Below are positions 47,916-58,110 of a stretch of DNA of 64,000 nucleotides, piece by piece. The DNA comes from Betaproteobacteria bacterium (lineage in GTDB: Bacteria; Pseudomonadota; Gammaproteobacteria; Burkholderiales; Burkholderiaceae_C). The notes under the pieces are model-generated. The model searched no databases and had not been told where the DNA came from. It saw nothing but the letters and a program-made list of their open reading frames with translations. The stretch's first letter is position 1. Every line of letters begins with the position of its first letter. Position numbers and translations under genes: made by a program. Location of the stretch: the NCBI GenBank assembly GCA_016868355.1, contig VGHB01000007.1, forward strand, positions 84,405 to 148,404, written 5' to 3'.

Positions 47916-49118
47916 TCAGCGCAGGGTGTTCACCGCGGCCAATGCTGCCAGGGTTTCGTCTGGCCGTGGCAGACTGACCTGGCGCGAGAGTTGGCCCACT
48001 TGGCGCAGCAGCTCGACGGTGGACCCCACACGGCGCGATGAGGGATCGAAGTAGCGCTGCAGGGTGAGCTGCGCGTCTTGCAGGTCTAACTGCGCAACAT
48101 CGAACTGACGCGAAAGCAGGGCTAACCGTGCGTTGAGCAGGCGCAGCTTCAGGTTCTCTCGCAAAAAATATTGCTGTTCAGGCGAAGACAACACGGCTTC
48201 CGGGTTGTTGATGCGGGTGATGCGCACCAGGCCCCGCAGCTCTGCCCAGGCCACCCCAAGGCCATTGAGGCTCCAGTGGCTGGCTTCGCGCAGCACCTGC
48301 TGCCAGGTGCTGGCGCTGGCTGGCTCGGCCTTGCTGTGCGCCGGCTCGCCCTGTGCAGTGGGTGAGGCGTCGCTGGGGACACGAAGGGGGCTTGCAGGGC
48401 TTGGCTCTGCAGCCCCGGCCGCGGGGGCTGCCCCCCCTTTGGCAGGCGTCGTACCCAAGCGGGCCGTGGCCGTCATGGGCAGATCGTCCACCTGGCGGGT
48501 GACTTCGTCGAGCCGAATGACCAGCGTGGCCACGTCTACCTGCGAGGCTGCGCGCACCCGCTCCAGGTCTCGCAGCACCGCGCGGCGCACGCGCTCCAGC
48601 CGGGGTTGGTTGTGGCGGGCTAGCCGCTCGTCAGCCTGGCGCAGAGCCGACACCAGCGGCTCCAGGGAACCCGTAAGTGCGGCCTGTTGCTGCGAAATGC
48701 GCAGGGCTGATTCAATGTCGGCCAGTAGGTTCTCATCGCGCGATCGGGTGAGCGACTGAAAAAGCTCATCGAGTTGATTACGTTGCAAAGCGGCCTCAGC
48801 TACACGCGCCTCGAGCAAGGCCATGCGGGCGGCAGCGTCACGCGCCGTATCCTGTGACTGCCGCGCCAGCATCAGGGCTTCACCAGACTCACTCTGCGAC
48901 TGCTGCTGCCGCGCCACAAGCTGCTGCTCCAGCAACCGCACCCGTTGTTGTGTCGTCCAGGCCAAAACCAGAGCAGCCAAGACGGCTAGCCCAGCAAGAC
49001 CGACAGCCCACAGCCACCGACGCGGCCAAGTGCCCTGCTCAGACCCGGACGCAGCTTGAATGGCCGGCTCAGGGCTCAAAGGGGCGGTTGGACCGGGGGG
49101 TTGAGATTCAGAGGTCAC
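47916..49118 (-). CDS. hemX: HemX-like membrane protein
   Basis: A 400-residue protein of the proteobacterial HemX family (often mislabelled uroporphyrin-III C-methyltransferase, whose motifs are absent). A single membrane helix (WLWAVGLAGLAVLAALVLAW) is followed by a long coiled coil rich in Gln/Arg (QQRVRLLEQQLVARQQQSQS) and a conserved domain with SWAELRGLVRITRI-like WAELRGLVRITRINNPEAVL and QQYFLRENLKLRLLNARLAL. Start chosen at GTG 49118, one base after the hemD stop. Probably structural for haem-enzyme assembly at the membrane. Confidence 0.9.
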   Translation of the reverse strand: MTSESQPPGPTAPLSPEPAIQAASGSEQGTWPRRWLWAVGLAGLAVLAALVLAWTTQQRVRLLEQQLVARQQQSQSESGEALMLARQSQDTARDAAARMALLEARVAEAALQRNQLDELFQSLTRSRDENLLADIESALRISQQQAALTGSLEPLVSALRQADERLARHNQPRLERVRRAVLRDLERVRAASQVDVATLVIRLDEVTRQVDDLPMTATARLGTTPAKGGAAPAAGAAEPSPASPLRVPSDASPTAQGEPAHSKAEPASASTWQQVLREASHWSLNGLGVAWAELRGLVRITRINNPEAVLSSPEQQYFLRENLKLRLLNARLALLSRQFDVAQLDLQDAQLTLQRYFDPSSRRVGSTVELLRQVGQLSRQVSLPRPDETLAALAAVNTLR

Positions 49119-49119
49119 G

Positions 49120-49905
49120 CTACAGGTTATTGTATGCAGCCACCACCGATGACAAGTCGGCGCGGCAAGCCAAAACCTGCGCAAAACCCAGGGTACGCGC
49201 GCGCTCAACGATACGTGCATGCGTGGCCAAGGCACGAACCTGCGGCGCCCAAGCCGACAGGCTGACCTGGGGTGCGTGGGTGCGAATAAGCGGCGCCAAA
49301 TGGTCCAGGGCTTCGCTGCTGGACCACAGCCACACCGCCCGGTCCGGGTGCGCCAGCGCCCATTGCAGGCCTTGCACCTCAGGCTTGAGCAGAAGCGGCG
49401 CGCCGCGGCGGTAGACCACTACCGTGTGCACCCGCGCACCGGCTTGTTGCCAGCGCTGAATCAACCAGTCACGCCCCCCCTCGCCGCGCACCACCATCAC
49501 GTCTTGGTTGTTCCACGCCAAGCGGGCCAGCTCGGGCCATAAAGCCTCTGAATCGAACTGTGGCGCATCAGTTGGCGGCTGCACAATTTGCAAAGGGGGG
49601 ATGCCCCGTGAGACCAAAGCTGCCGCGGTGCCCGGCCCTGGTGCGATCGCCCAGGTATGTTCGGGCCAAGCGGGGCGCCCGACTGTGGCGTGTTTGAAGA
49701 AGGCCTGGACTGCGTTGGGGCTGACAAACATCACCGCGCGGCAGGCCTGCAACTGCGTCCAGGCATCCCGCATAGACGCGTGGTCAGCCTGGGTGTCAGC
49801 CGGAGCGATCCCCAACAGCGGTACGGCGTGGGCTGGCACGCCAGCGGCCTGTAGCCGCGCCACCCAATCTTGGGCCTGTTCGCGCGGCCGCGTGACCAGC
49901 AGCAT
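49120..49905 (-). CDS. hemD: Uroporphyrinogen-III synthase
   Basis: Cyclises hydroxymethylbilane to uroporphyrinogen III. The 261-residue protein has the loosely conserved HemD pattern: LLVTRPREQAQDWVARLQAA, MFVSPNAVQAFF, AIAPGPGTAAAL, LVVRGEGGRDWL-type VVRGEGGRDWLIQRWQQAGA and LWSSSEALDHL. The family is divergent, so position between hemC and hemX is strong support. 11 bp after hemC. Confidence 0.92.
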   Translation of the reverse strand: MLLVTRPREQAQDWVARLQAAGVPAHAVPLLGIAPADTQADHASMRDAWTQLQACRAVMFVSPNAVQAFFKHATVGRPAWPEHTWAIAPGPGTAAALVSRGIPPLQIVQPPTDAPQFDSEALWPELARLAWNNQDVMVVRGEGGRDWLIQRWQQAGARVHTVVVYRRGAPLLLKPEVQGLQWALAHPDRAVWLWSSSEALDHLAPLIRTHAPQVSLSAWAPQVRALATHARIVERARTLGFAQVLACRADLSSVVAAYNNL

Positions 49906-49916
49906 AGGCTTTGGTT

Positions 49917-50906
49917 TCAGGCCCCGTTGGTGGCGGCTTGCAAGTAGGCGCGGCCGCCCTGCTCCACCAGGGCCTGTGCGGCTTGATGACCCAGAGCCTC
50001 GGCAGCGTCAGCCCGCGCCACCGCGCCCTGGAGGGCAATTCGCAACAGGGGCGCTGACGGGTCACCCGGGTGGCCCAAGGCTGCGCTGAGCTCAAGCTGG
50101 TCCCCCACCCATCGGCCATGGGCCGCCAGCGGCATGCTGCAGCTGCCGCCCAGCGCGCGCGAGACGGCACGTTCGGCGTGCACCGCCAGCCACGTGGGTC
50201 GATGCACCAGTTGTTGCAGCAGTGCAGCCAGCGGGGCATCGTCCTCACGAATCTCCAGGCCTAGCGCGCCCTGGCCAGCAGCGGGCAACATGGCTTCGGT
50301 TTCAAACACAGCACGAATGCGGGCCACCAAGCCCAGACGCTTGAGGCCGGCTGCAGCCAAGACGATGGCATCGTACTGGCCTTCATCAAGTTTGCGCAGG
50401 CGGGTGTCAAGGTTGCCGCGCAGGGGCTCGATGCGAAGGTCAGGCCGCAAGGCGCGCAGCATCATCACGCGACGCAAGCTGGAAGTGCCCACGCAGGCGC
50501 CTTGCGGCAGACTGTTGAGGTCTGGGTAATGGGGACTGACAAACGCGTCGCGTGGGTCTTCGCGCTCCATGACCGCCGCCAGGGCAAAGCCCGCGGGCAG
50601 ATCCATAGGCACGTCCTTGAGCGAATGCACGGCCAGATCTGCCCTCTTTTCCTGCAAGGCGGCTTCCAGCTCCTTGACAAACAAGCCCTTGCCGCCCACC
50701 TTGCTTAGCGCTCGGTCCAGGATCTGGTCACCTTGGGTGGTCATGCCCAACAAAGACACGCTCAAGCCAAAACGCTGTTGCAGCAAGGCCCGCACATGCT
50801 CGGCCTGCCACAGGGCCAGGCGGCTCTCACGGGTGGCGATCACGACAAAGGCCCACGCGCCCAGACGGGGGTCTTCATCGGAAAGGTGCTTGCCTGGCGA
50901 ATTCAT
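49917..50906 (-). CDS. hemC: Porphobilinogen deaminase (hydroxymethylbilane synthase)
   Basis: Polymerises four porphobilinogens. The 329-residue enzyme has [53 protein letters not shown] and, carrying the dipyrromethane cofactor, the cysteine in [13 protein letters not shown]. The ATG at 50906 gives a 20-residue leader before the domain. First gene of hemC-hemD-hemX-hemY and divergent from ppc with a 132-bp control region. Confidence 0.96.
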   Translation of the reverse strand: MNSPGKHLSDEDPRLGAWAFVVIATRESRLALWQAEHVRALLQQRFGLSVSLLGMTTQGDQILDRALSKVGGKGLFVKELEAALQEKRADLAVHSLKDVPMDLPAGFALAAVMEREDPRDAFVSPHYPDLNSLPQGACVGTSSLRRVMMLRALRPDLRIEPLRGNLDTRLRKLDEGQYDAIVLAAAGLKRLGLVARIRAVFETEAMLPAAGQGALGLEIREDDAPLAALLQQLVHRPTWLAVHAERAVSRALGGSCSMPLAAHGRWVGDQLELSAALGHPGDPSAPLLRIALQGAVARADAAEALGHQAAQALVEQGGRAYLQAATNGA

Positions 50907-50960
50907 TTGAACATTATGGAGATGGTCATTCCGTGGGTCGAATCGGAAACACGGTTACTT

Positions 50961-50994
50961 TTAAACGACCTCCGTTATGTAACCAAGTTACAAT
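50961..50994 (+). promoter_or_regulatory. Candidate ppc promoter with overlapping dyad
   Basis: In the hemC-ppc gap a TACAAT box (50989-50994) lies 45 bp before the ppc start, with TTAAAC about 22 bp upstream as a weak -35. A perfect dyad GTAAC-CAA-GTTAC (50979-50991) overlaps the -10 box, a layout suited to repressor binding. A further GGTTAC is at 50954. The region is AT-rich against its surroundings. Confidence 0.4.
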
Positions 50995-51038
50995 TTCGGA
51001 AGGTTGGTCACCGATATCCCCGCCTGCGTGAGGCCCCC

Positions 51039-53849
51039 ATGCCCAAGCTCACCAACGCCGCCTGCCCGTCCAAGCCCGACGCCGAAAAGGACCAGCCCCT
51101 GGTTCGGGACATTCGTCTGCTGGGGCGGCTGTTGGGCGATGTGATCCGCGAACACGAGAGCCTAGAGGCCTATGAACTGGTCGAGCGGGTTCGGCAATTG
51201 TCGGTGGGCTTTCGCCTGAAGAGAGACGCTTCGGCCGGGCGCGTGCTCAATCGCCTCTTGGCCAACCTCAGCGGCGACCAGACCATGATGGTGATCCGGG
51301 CCTTCAGCTATTTCAGCCACCTGGCCAACATTGCCGAAGACCGCCACCATGTGCGCCGGCGCGACCACCACGAGGCCCAGGGACATCTGCAGGAGGGGTC
51401 GCTGGCCTTGACGCTCGAGCGCCTGACCGATGCCGGAGTGCGCGGCTCAGAGGTCGCCACGCTGCTGCGCCGGGCCTACATCTCTCCCGTGCTGACCGCG
51501 CACCCCACCGAGGTGCAGCGTCAAAGCATCCTAGAAGCGCAACGCGCACTGGCCGATCTGGTTGCCCAGTGGGACCTAGCACACGGCGAGCGTGAACGGT
51601 CGCAGATCGAGGTGCAACTGCGGGCACGCATCACACAGCTTTGGCAAACGCGCATTCTGCGTACCACCCGACTGACCGTGGCCGATGAGGTCGAAAACGC
51701 GCTGGGCTACTACAGCACCACCTTTCTGGCCGAGATTCCGCGCCTGTATGCGCAGCTCGAAGAGGCTTTACCCGGCCACCGCATCGAGCCCTTTTTTCGC
51801 ATGGGGCACTGGATTGGAGGCGACCGAGATGGCAATCCCAATGTGGGCGCCGAGTCGCTGCAGCGTGCCCTGTCGCGGCAGGCGGAAGTGGCTCTGCGTC
51901 ACTACCTGAGGCAGATTCATGAGCTGGGAGCAGAGCTGTCGGTCTCACAAACCCTGGCCGAGATCACACCAGAGATGGTGGTCTTAGCTGACCGATCAAC
52001 CGACACCAATGCCCATCGGCGTGACGAACCCTATCGGCGGGCGCTGATCGGTGTGTACGCCCGCCTAGCAGCCACCTTGTATGCACTAACCGGTACCCAA
52101 GCCCTGGCCCATGCCGTGGCCCCCACCGCGCCCTATGCCGGCCCGTCAGCACTGCTGGCTGACCTGCAGGTGATTCGGCGTTCCTTGGAACACCACCGAG
52201 CGCAGGCCTTGGCTGCACCCCGGCTCGTTCCCCTGATTCGGGCGGTGGAGGTCTTTGGCTTTCACCTGGCCACCATCGATCTGCGCCAAAGTTCGGACAT
52301 GCACGAGATGGCTGTAGCCGAGCTTTTGGAAGCCGCGCAGCTGTGCAGCGCCTATACGCAATTGAACGAGGCGCAGCGACAGGCAGTCTTGTTGCGCGCC
52401 TTGCGCGACCCCAGGCCGCTGCGCGTACCCAAACAGGTTTACAACGAAACCACTCAGCGCGAACTGGCGGTATTCGAGGCGGCACGCCAAGGAATTGAGC
52501 GGTACGGATGTGAGGCCATTCGACACACCATCATTTCACACACAGAGGAGGTCAGCGACCTGCTGGAGGTCTTGCTGCTGCAGAAAGAATGCGGCTTGAT
52601 GCACGGCCGCTTGGGCGCACCGGGGGTGCGATGCGATCTCATCGTCTCCCCCTTGTTCGAGACCATCGCAGACCTGCGCCGGGCGCCCGCGGTGATGCGC
52701 GATTACCTGAGCCTACCTGGTGTGCTGGCCCTGCTGCTCAATGGACGCAACGAGCAAGATGTGATGCTGGGCTACAGCGACAGCAACAAAGACGGCAGCT
52801 TCTTCACCAGCAACTGGGAGCTGTACCAAGCCGAGTTGGGCCTGGTCGAATTGTTCGAACCGCTGAGGCGCGAGCATGGACTCGCCTTGCGTCTGTTCCA
52901 CGGACGCGGCGGCACCGTGGGGCGCGGCGGTGGACCAAGCTACCAGGCCATCCTGGCGCAACCCCCAGGTACGGTCAACGGACAGATCCGTCTGACCGAA
53001 CAAGGTGAGGTGATCGCCTCAAAGTACGCGCACCCGGATATCGGCCGGCGTAACCTCGAGACCCTGGTGTCGGCCACCTTGGAGGCCACCCTGCTGCAGT
53101 CGCCCAAGCCCGTGCCCAAGGCCTTCATGCAAGCTGCCGCCGAGCTGTCGGCGGCCAGCTACGAGGCCTATCGGGAATTGGTCTATGCCGACCCCGCCTT
53201 CACCGAGTACTTCTTCGCAGCCACGCCTATTCGTGAATTGGCCGAGCTCAATATTGGTTCACGCCCGCCCATGCGTCCGCGCGAGGGGCGCATGGGATGG
53301 TCCATCGAAGACCTGCGCGCCATCCCCTGGGGCTTCAGTTGGGGCCAGTGCCGCGTGAGCCTGCCGGGCTGGGCCGGCTTTGGATCAGCTGTGGAGCGTT
53401 GGCTGGGCAAGGCCGGCACCGTACATGATCAGCGCCTGACACTGCTGCGCCGCATGGCCAAGCAATGGCCCTTTTTCCGAACGCTGTTGAGCAACATGGA
53501 CATGGTGCTGGCCAAGAGCGACCTGCGAGTGGCCTCGAGGTATCTCGACCTGGTGGAAGACCGCGCCCTGGGCAAGCGCCAATTCGCCGCCATTGAGAGG
53601 GAATGGCACCGTTGCCACGAAGCCTTGGAACGCATCACTGGCGAGCGGGAACGCCTGGCCAGCAACCCCTCGCTGGCCCGCTCCATCCAACACCGATTCC
53701 CCTACCTGGATCCTCTAAACCACCTGCAGGTGGAGTTGATCCGGCGCTACCGCAACCGCCGTGAGGGCGACCCCGAAATCGCCCACGTGCAAACGGGCAT
53801 TCACATCTCGATCAACGGAATCGCTGCGGGGCTTCGCAATTCGGGATAA
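51039..53849 (+). CDS. ppc: Phosphoenolpyruvate carboxylase
   Basis: Anaplerotic carboxylation of PEP with bicarbonate to oxaloacetate. The 936-residue enzyme has the catalytic histidine in [42 protein letters not shown], the glycine loop [17 protein letters not shown], and the C-terminal end [12 protein letters not shown] with the allosteric-site residues. ATG 51039 fits the family; upstream in-frame ATGs reach into hemC and are rejected. Divergent from hemC. It would supply C4 acids that also feed the malyl-CoA branch of the 3-HP bicycle, though it is a core gene and that link is inference. Confidence 0.96.
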   Translation: MPKLTNAACPSKPDAEKDQPLVRDIRLLGRLLGDVIREHESLEAYELVERVRQLSVGFRLKRDASAGRVLNRLLANLSGDQTMMVIRAFSYFSHLANIAEDRHHVRRRDHHEAQGHLQEGSLALTLERLTDAGVRGSEVATLLRRAYISPVLTAHPTEVQRQSILEAQRALADLVAQWDLAHGERERSQIEVQLRARITQLWQTRILRTTRLTVADEVENALGYYSTTFLAEIPRLYAQLEEALPGHRIEPFFRMGHWIGGDRDGNPNVGAESLQRALSRQAEVALRHYLRQIHELGAELSVSQTLAEITPEMVVLADRSTDTNAHRRDEPYRRALIGVYARLAATLYALTGTQALAHAVAPTAPYAGPSALLADLQVIRRSLEHHRAQALAAPRLVPLIRAVEVFGFHLATIDLRQSSDMHEMAVAELLEAAQLCSAYTQLNEAQRQAVLLRALRDPRPLRVPKQVYNETTQRELAVFEAARQGIERYGCEAIRHTIISHTEEVSDLLEVLLLQKECGLMHGRLGAPGVRCDLIVSPLFETIADLRRAPAVMRDYLSLPGVLALLLNGRNEQDVMLGYSDSNKDGSFFTSNWELYQAELGLVELFEPLRREHGLALRLFHGRGGTVGRGGGPSYQAILAQPPGTVNGQIRLTEQGEVIASKYAHPDIGRRNLETLVSATLEATLLQSPKPVPKAFMQAAAELSAASYEAYRELVYADPAFTEYFFAATPIRELAELNIGSRPPMRPREGRMGWSIEDLRAIPWGFSWGQCRVSLPGWAGFGSAVERWLGKAGTVHDQRLTLLRRMAKQWPFFRTLLSNMDMVLAKSDLRVASRYLDLVEDRALGKRQFAAIEREWHRCHEALERITGERERLASNPSLARSIQHRFPYLDPLNHLQVELIRRYRNRREGDPEIAHVQTGIHISINGIAAGLRNSG

Positions 53850-53939
53850 GGGTGAACGGTTGCCTGCGGGAGCTTGCAGCCGCATGCCTGTCCGTGCGGG
53901 TCCTTGCGGGTCCGCGCAGATGTCGGCGAACACCCGTGC

Positions 53940-55550
53940 CTAGCGCGCTCCAACCGAAAACCACTTCAGCTCGACATAGTTGTCGGCCTTGTGGGCCGGC
54001 GTGACGTTGGCACGCACCGCCCAGGGAATCATCTGGCGGTGCAGCGGAATCACCACGACGTCGTCGCGGTAGGCCTGCAGCGCGGCCTTCACCAGTGCCT
54101 CGCGCTTCACCGGGTCGCCCTCCACACTCGACTTGCCGGCCAGCTCATCGGCCTTGTCGTTACGATAATTACCGTAGTTATAGGAGCCGATGCCTCCGGG
54201 TGCGCGGTTGCGGTAAAGCGGGGTCATGGAAGTTTCGGCGTCGGTGATGGCGCCCCCCCAACCCAGCATATAGGCGCTCGTATCGAGCTTTTCGATCTTG
54301 GGGAAGTAGGTGGTTCGCGGCATGGCGTTCACCCGCACCTTGAGCTTCAACTGAGCCCACATGCCGGCCAAGGCGATGCAGATCTCTTCATCATTGATGT
54401 ATCGGTTGTTGGGGCAGTCCAGGGTGAACTCAAATCCGTCGGCATAGCCAGCCTCGGCCATCAAAGTGCGGGCTGCCTTGACATCGTAGGGCAGACGCTT
54501 TTCCAGCTCGGGGTCGTTATAGGCCCCCAGCGGAGACGGGGTGATGGCGCCGGTGGGGATGCTCAAGCCGTTCATCAGCTTGGTGCGCAGAGTCTCGATG
54601 TCGATCGCCTGGTACATGGCTCGGCGCACGCGCTGGTCCTTGAAGGGGTTCTTGCCCCTGATGCTGCTGTACAGCAGTTCGTCTCGACCCTGGTCCATAC
54701 CGATGAAAACCACCCGGTTCTCCTGCCCCTCGACCACCTTGACCCCAGCCGTGTTGCGCAAGCGTGCAATATCGCGCGGTGCTGGGTCGTGGACGAAGTC
54801 AAGCTCGCCGCTGACCAGCGCAGCCAAGCGCGTGGCGTCGTTGGTGATGGGCGTGAACACCGACTCGTGAATATTGCCTTCAATGCGGCCCCAGTAGTTG
54901 GGGTTACGCTTGTGGACAGTACGTACACCAGGCTGCCGCTGAACCAATATGTAGGGGCCAGTTCCATTGGCGTTCATCGACGCATAGCTCTCTTCGCGGT
55001 TCTTGAAGTCCAGCGGCCGTGTGACCTTGTGCTTTTCGCTCCAGACCTTGCTCATGATGGGCAGGCTCTCCAGGTGCTGAAGAAAGATCGGGTTGACTTG
55101 CTTCATGCGGAACTCAACTGTGAAGTCATCGATCTTCACCGGCTCGCCACAGGCCAGCGCGTAGGCGTTGAGCTGCGATGTGGGCGCCTGTGCACGTTTG
55201 ATCGAGAACACCACGTCATCGGCGTTAAAGGGTGTACCGTCATGAAACTTCACGCCCGTTCGCAGCTTGAAGCGCCAGACGGTGGGGGACAGGGCCTGCC
55301 AGCTGCTAGCCAAACCGGGCGCAAGCTGCAGCTGCCGGTCGCGGGACAGCAAGCGCTCGTACACCTGGGCGTTGATGGCGTTGGTCATCAGTTCATTCTG
55401 CGAATGAGGATCCATCGTAAGGGGATCGCCGCTGCTGGCCCAGCGCAGGGTTTGGGCCTGGGCGGCGCAGGTCAGGCCTAGGCCCAGGCCCAGGCCCAGA
55501 CCCAGGCACAAGGCAAGCGTCCAACGCACAAAGGGGAGTCGAGTCATCAT
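53940..55550 (-). CDS. Peptide/nickel-type ABC transporter substrate-binding protein
   Basis: A 536-residue periplasmic SBP_bac_5 (DppA/OppA-like) protein. It has a Sec signal peptide with the unusual core CLGLGLGLGLGLTCAAQAQT, then LRWASSGDPLTMDPHSQNEL, FHDGTPFNADDVVFSIKRAQ (the family signature), YAYSMNANGTG-like YASMNANGTGPYILVQRQPG and FKDQRVRRAMYQAID. No permease or ATPase genes are adjacent, so it is an orphan binding protein whose partner genes lie elsewhere. The two ATGs at 55550 and 55547 are equivalent starts. It converges with ppc. Confidence 0.93.
   Translation of the reverse strand: MMTRLPFVRWTLALCLGLGLGLGLGLTCAAQAQTLRWASSGDPLTMDPHSQNELMTNAINAQVYERLLSRDRQLQLAPGLASSWQALSPTVWRFKLRTGVKFHDGTPFNADDVVFSIKRAQAPTSQLNAYALACGEPVKIDDFTVEFRMKQVNPIFLQHLESLPIMSKVWSEKHKVTRPLDFKNREESYASMNANGTGPYILVQRQPGVRTVHKRNPNYWGRIEGNIHESVFTPITNDATRLAALVSGELDFVHDPAPRDIARLRNTAGVKVVEGQENRVVFIGMDQGRDELLYSSIRGKNPFKDQRVRRAMYQAIDIETLRTKLMNGLSIPTGAITPSPLGAYNDPELEKRLPYDVKAARTLMAEAGYADGFEFTLDCPNNRYINDEEICIALAGMWAQLKLKVRVNAMPRTTYFPKIEKLDTSAYMLGWGGAITDAETSMTPLYRNRAPGGIGSYNYGNYRNDKADELAGKSSVEGDPVKREALVKAALQAYRDDVVVIPLHRQMIPWAVRANVTPAHKADNYVELKWFSVGAR
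55475..55510. repeat. Hexanucleotide repeat in a signal peptide
   Basis: Six consecutive six-base units (GGCCTA, GGCCCA three times, GACCCA, GGCACA) lie inside the signal sequence of the substrate-binding protein and encode alternating Leu-Gly on the minus strand. In-frame slippage would lengthen or shorten the hydrophobic core by two residues per unit without breaking the gene. Confidence 0.8.
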
Positions 55551-55589
55551 GGCAAGGTTTCGCGAAGGTTGGGCGGGATCAACAGGGCA

Positions 55590-55784
55590 TCAGGCGGCAG
55601 CGCGATAGCCTTCTTCTTCCAAGGCATGACGCAGCGCCTGTTCCTCAGCCTTGATTTCAAAGCGCGCCGTGTGTGTCACCAAATCGGTTTGGACCTGGGC
55701 TTGGGGGTCCAGGCGGCGGGCCACTTCGGTGACCGTACGCACACAATGGCCACAGGTCATGTCAGGCAGGTGCAGTTCAATCAT
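55590..55784 (-). CDS. copZ: Heavy-metal-associated domain copper chaperone
   Basis: A 64-residue HMA (CopZ-like) protein. The metal site is MTCGHC in LHLPDMTCGHCVRTVTEVAR; the remainder DPQAQVQTDLVTHTARFEI is the usual ferredoxin-like fold. AAGGA precedes the start. It is divergent from the copper ATPase gene and should hand Cu(I) to it. A related short protein could bind mercury or zinc, but the neighbour favours copper. Confidence 0.9.
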   Translation of the reverse strand: MIELHLPDMTCGHCVRTVTEVARRLDPQAQVQTDLVTHTARFEIKAEEQALRHALEEEGYRAAA

Positions 55785-55852
55785 GGCAGGATTCCTTCAT
55801 GGGCGGGCTACCGAACGGCTCCGACCCACCGCAGTCTAGTGCAGCAGCCTCC

Positions 55853-58057
55853 ATGAACGCCCCAGCACCCGCAAGCCCCCACGAACTCACCCTGGACATC
55901 AGTGGCATGACCTGCGCCAGTTGCGTGGGTCGAGTGGAGCGGGCTCTGTCGAAGGTTTGCGGCGTCCAAGCCTGCAGTGTGAACCTGACCACCAACCAGG
56001 CGGTGGTGCAACTGCACTCGGCAACAGCCTTCGAAACTGTATCCGAACGACTGACAGCGGCCGTCCAAGCCGCGGGCTATGGAGCGCAGGTGCACGAAGC
56101 GGACACACCGGTGTCGCCAATGCCTGAGCAAGGCGCTGCCGTAGCCGTAGCGGTGGCGCTCAGCCTTCCCTTGGTCTTGCCCATGGTGCTGCAAGCTATG
56201 GGTGTGCACCTTGTGCTGAGCGCGCTGTGGCAGTTCGCACTGGCCACGCCAGTTCAATTTGTCTTGGGCTGGCGCTTCTACAAGGCCGGCTGGGCTGCTT
56301 TGAAAGCCGGCAGCGGCAATATGGACCTGTTGGTGGCACTGGGAACCAGTGCGGCCTATGGCCTGAGCCTGTGGCTTTGGCTGTGGGCCCCTTCGGCCGA
56401 TGAGTCACACGAACCCCATCTGTACTTTGAAAGTGCCGCGGTCGTAATCACCTTGGTGATGCTGGGCAAGTGGCTTGAAGCGCGCGCCAAGCGCAAGACC
56501 CTGGCCGCGCTGGAAGCGCTGCGCGCCCTGCGTCCAGAAACCGCCTTGGTCATGCTCAACGGCTGCGCACTGGAGCGCGCCTTGGCCGATCTGCGCGTAG
56601 GGGATACGGTCATGGTGCGCCCGGGCCAGCGCATACCCGCAGACGGACGCATCACCGATGGGCGCAGCCACGTGGACGAATCAGCCATCACCGGCGAAAG
56701 CCTCAGCGTGCCGCGCGAAACCGGCCAAAGCGTGATCGGCGGGACGCTCAACGGCGAAGGATTGCTTCTGGTGCAGGTCACTGCCATGGGCGCCGAATCG
56801 GCCTTGTCGCGCATCGTGCGCCTGGTCGAACAGGCCCAAGCCCGCAAGGCTCCGATCCAGCAAACCGTAGACCGCGTGAGCGCCACTTTCGTGCCGATGG
56901 TGGTGGGCTTGGCGGTACTGACCCTCTTGAGCTGGGCCCTGCTGAGCACCCGTGGCTGGGAATACGCCATCGTGCAGGCGGTGTCGGTGTTGGTGATTGC
57001 ATGCCCGTGCGCGCTGGGCCTGGCCACACCGGCCACGCTGATGGTGGGCACCGGCCTAGCGGCGCGCATGGGTATCTTGGTACGAGACGCACAGGCGCTT
57101 GAGCTGCTGCGCGGGGTGGCGGTGATGGGTCTGGACAAGACCGGCACCCTGACCTTGGGTCAGCCGCGCCTGCTAAATTGCAGCCCGGCGGCAGGCGTCA
57201 GTGCCGAAGAAGCCCTCTCACTGGCTGCCTCGCTACAGCAGGGCAGCCAACACCCGCTGGCGCGCGCGCTGGAGCAAGCAGCCAGGCAACAGACCTTGCC
57301 CATACCCAGCGCGCAGAGCCTGCAACAGATCGCCGGGCGAGGCGTGCAGGCTCAGGTGGGTGGCAACATCGTCAGCCTGGGCAGCCTGCGCTGGATGCGG
57401 GAACGCGGGGTTTGCTTTCAGGCCCTGCAAGCGCCGATTGACCAGGCCTTGGCCCAGGGGCGCACCGTGAGCCTGCTCACCCGTGGTGAGCATACGGTGG
57501 CAGTTCTGGCCTTCGGGGACCAGTTGCGCCCGCAAGCGGCTCAGGCCGTGGACGAGCTGCAGCGCATGGGCGTGCGCTGCATCATGATCAGTGGTGACAA
57601 CGCACAGGCCGCTGGAGCCATCGCCGCTGAACTGGGCATCACCGAGGTGCGCGCACCGGTGCTTCCGGATGAGAAGACCAGCGTGGTGCATGACCTGCGC
57701 AAGGGGCTGCGGCCGGGCCAGCACGTGGCGATGGTGGGCGATGGCATCAACGATGCGCCCGCGCTGGCAGCAGCCGACATTGGGGTGGCCATGCCCGGCA
57801 CCGATGTGGCCATGGAAACAGCAGGCTTGACCCTTCTGCGACCCGATCTGCTGCTCATCCCCCAGGGCCTTGCGCTTTCGCGGGCAGTCACCCGCAAAAT
57901 CCAACAAAACCTGTTTTGGGCCTTCGCCTACAACGTGGTTGGGATTCCGCTGGCCGCGCTGGGGTTCTTAAGTCCGATGGTGGCTGGGGCAGCCATGGCC
58001 GCCTCCAGCGTCAGCGTGATCAGCAATGCCTTGCTGCTGCGGCGCTGGAAACCTTGA
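55853..58057 (+). CDS. copA: Copper-exporting P1B-type ATPase
   Basis: A 734-residue P1B-1 ATPase that pumps Cu(I) from the cytoplasm. One N-terminal HMA domain with GMTCASC, eight membrane segments, the ion site CPC in VIACPCALGLATP, the phosphorylation site DKTGTLT, the HP motif in SQHPLARAL, and the hinge GDGINDAPALAAADIG. The start is unsure: the ATG at 55799 has AGGA upstream but would leave only 14 bp between the two divergent start codons, while the ATG at 55853 leaves a 68-bp shared promoter gap and starts near the HMA domain. No CueR gene is seen alongside. Confidence 0.94.
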   Translation: MNAPAPASPHELTLDISGMTCASCVGRVERALSKVCGVQACSVNLTTNQAVVQLHSATAFETVSERLTAAVQAAGYGAQVHEADTPVSPMPEQGAAVAVAVALSLPLVLPMVLQAMGVHLVLSALWQFALATPVQFVLGWRFYKAGWAALKAGSGNMDLLVALGTSAAYGLSLWLWLWAPSADESHEPHLYFESAAVVITLVMLGKWLEARAKRKTLAALEALRALRPETALVMLNGCALERALADLRVGDTVMVRPGQRIPADGRITDGRSHVDESAITGESLSVPRETGQSVIGGTLNGEGLLLVQVTAMGAESALSRIVRLVEQAQARKAPIQQTVDRVSATFVPMVVGLAVLTLLSWALLSTRGWEYAIVQAVSVLVIACPCALGLATPATLMVGTGLAARMGILVRDAQALELLRGVAVMGLDKTGTLTLGQPRLLNCSPAAGVSAEEALSLAASLQQGSQHPLARALEQAARQQTLPIPSAQSLQQIAGRGVQAQVGGNIVSLGSLRWMRERGVCFQALQAPIDQALAQGRTVSLLTRGEHTVAVLAFGDQLRPQAAQAVDELQRMGVRCIMISGDNAQAAGAIAAELGITEVRAPVLPDEKTSVVHDLRKGLRPGQHVAMVGDGINDAPALAAADIGVAMPGTDVAMETAGLTLLRPDLLLIPQGLALSRAVTRKIQQNLFWAFAYNVVGIPLAALGFLSPMVAGAAMAASSVSVISNALLLRRWKP

Positions 58058-58110
58058 CCGGGCAACTCAAAGGTTTTGGGCAGAGGAGTTCAGCTGGCTC
58101 TGTGAGCCTT

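Noticed and set aside
47916..49118. HemX as uroporphyrinogen-III C-methyltransferase
   Set aside because: The SAM-methyltransferase motifs are missing; the sequence is a membrane-anchored coiled-coil protein.
53874..55481. 535-codon plus-strand frame opposite the peptide-binding protein
   Set aside because: It is the antisense shadow of a clear SBP_bac_5 gene and has no ribosome site or family resemblance.
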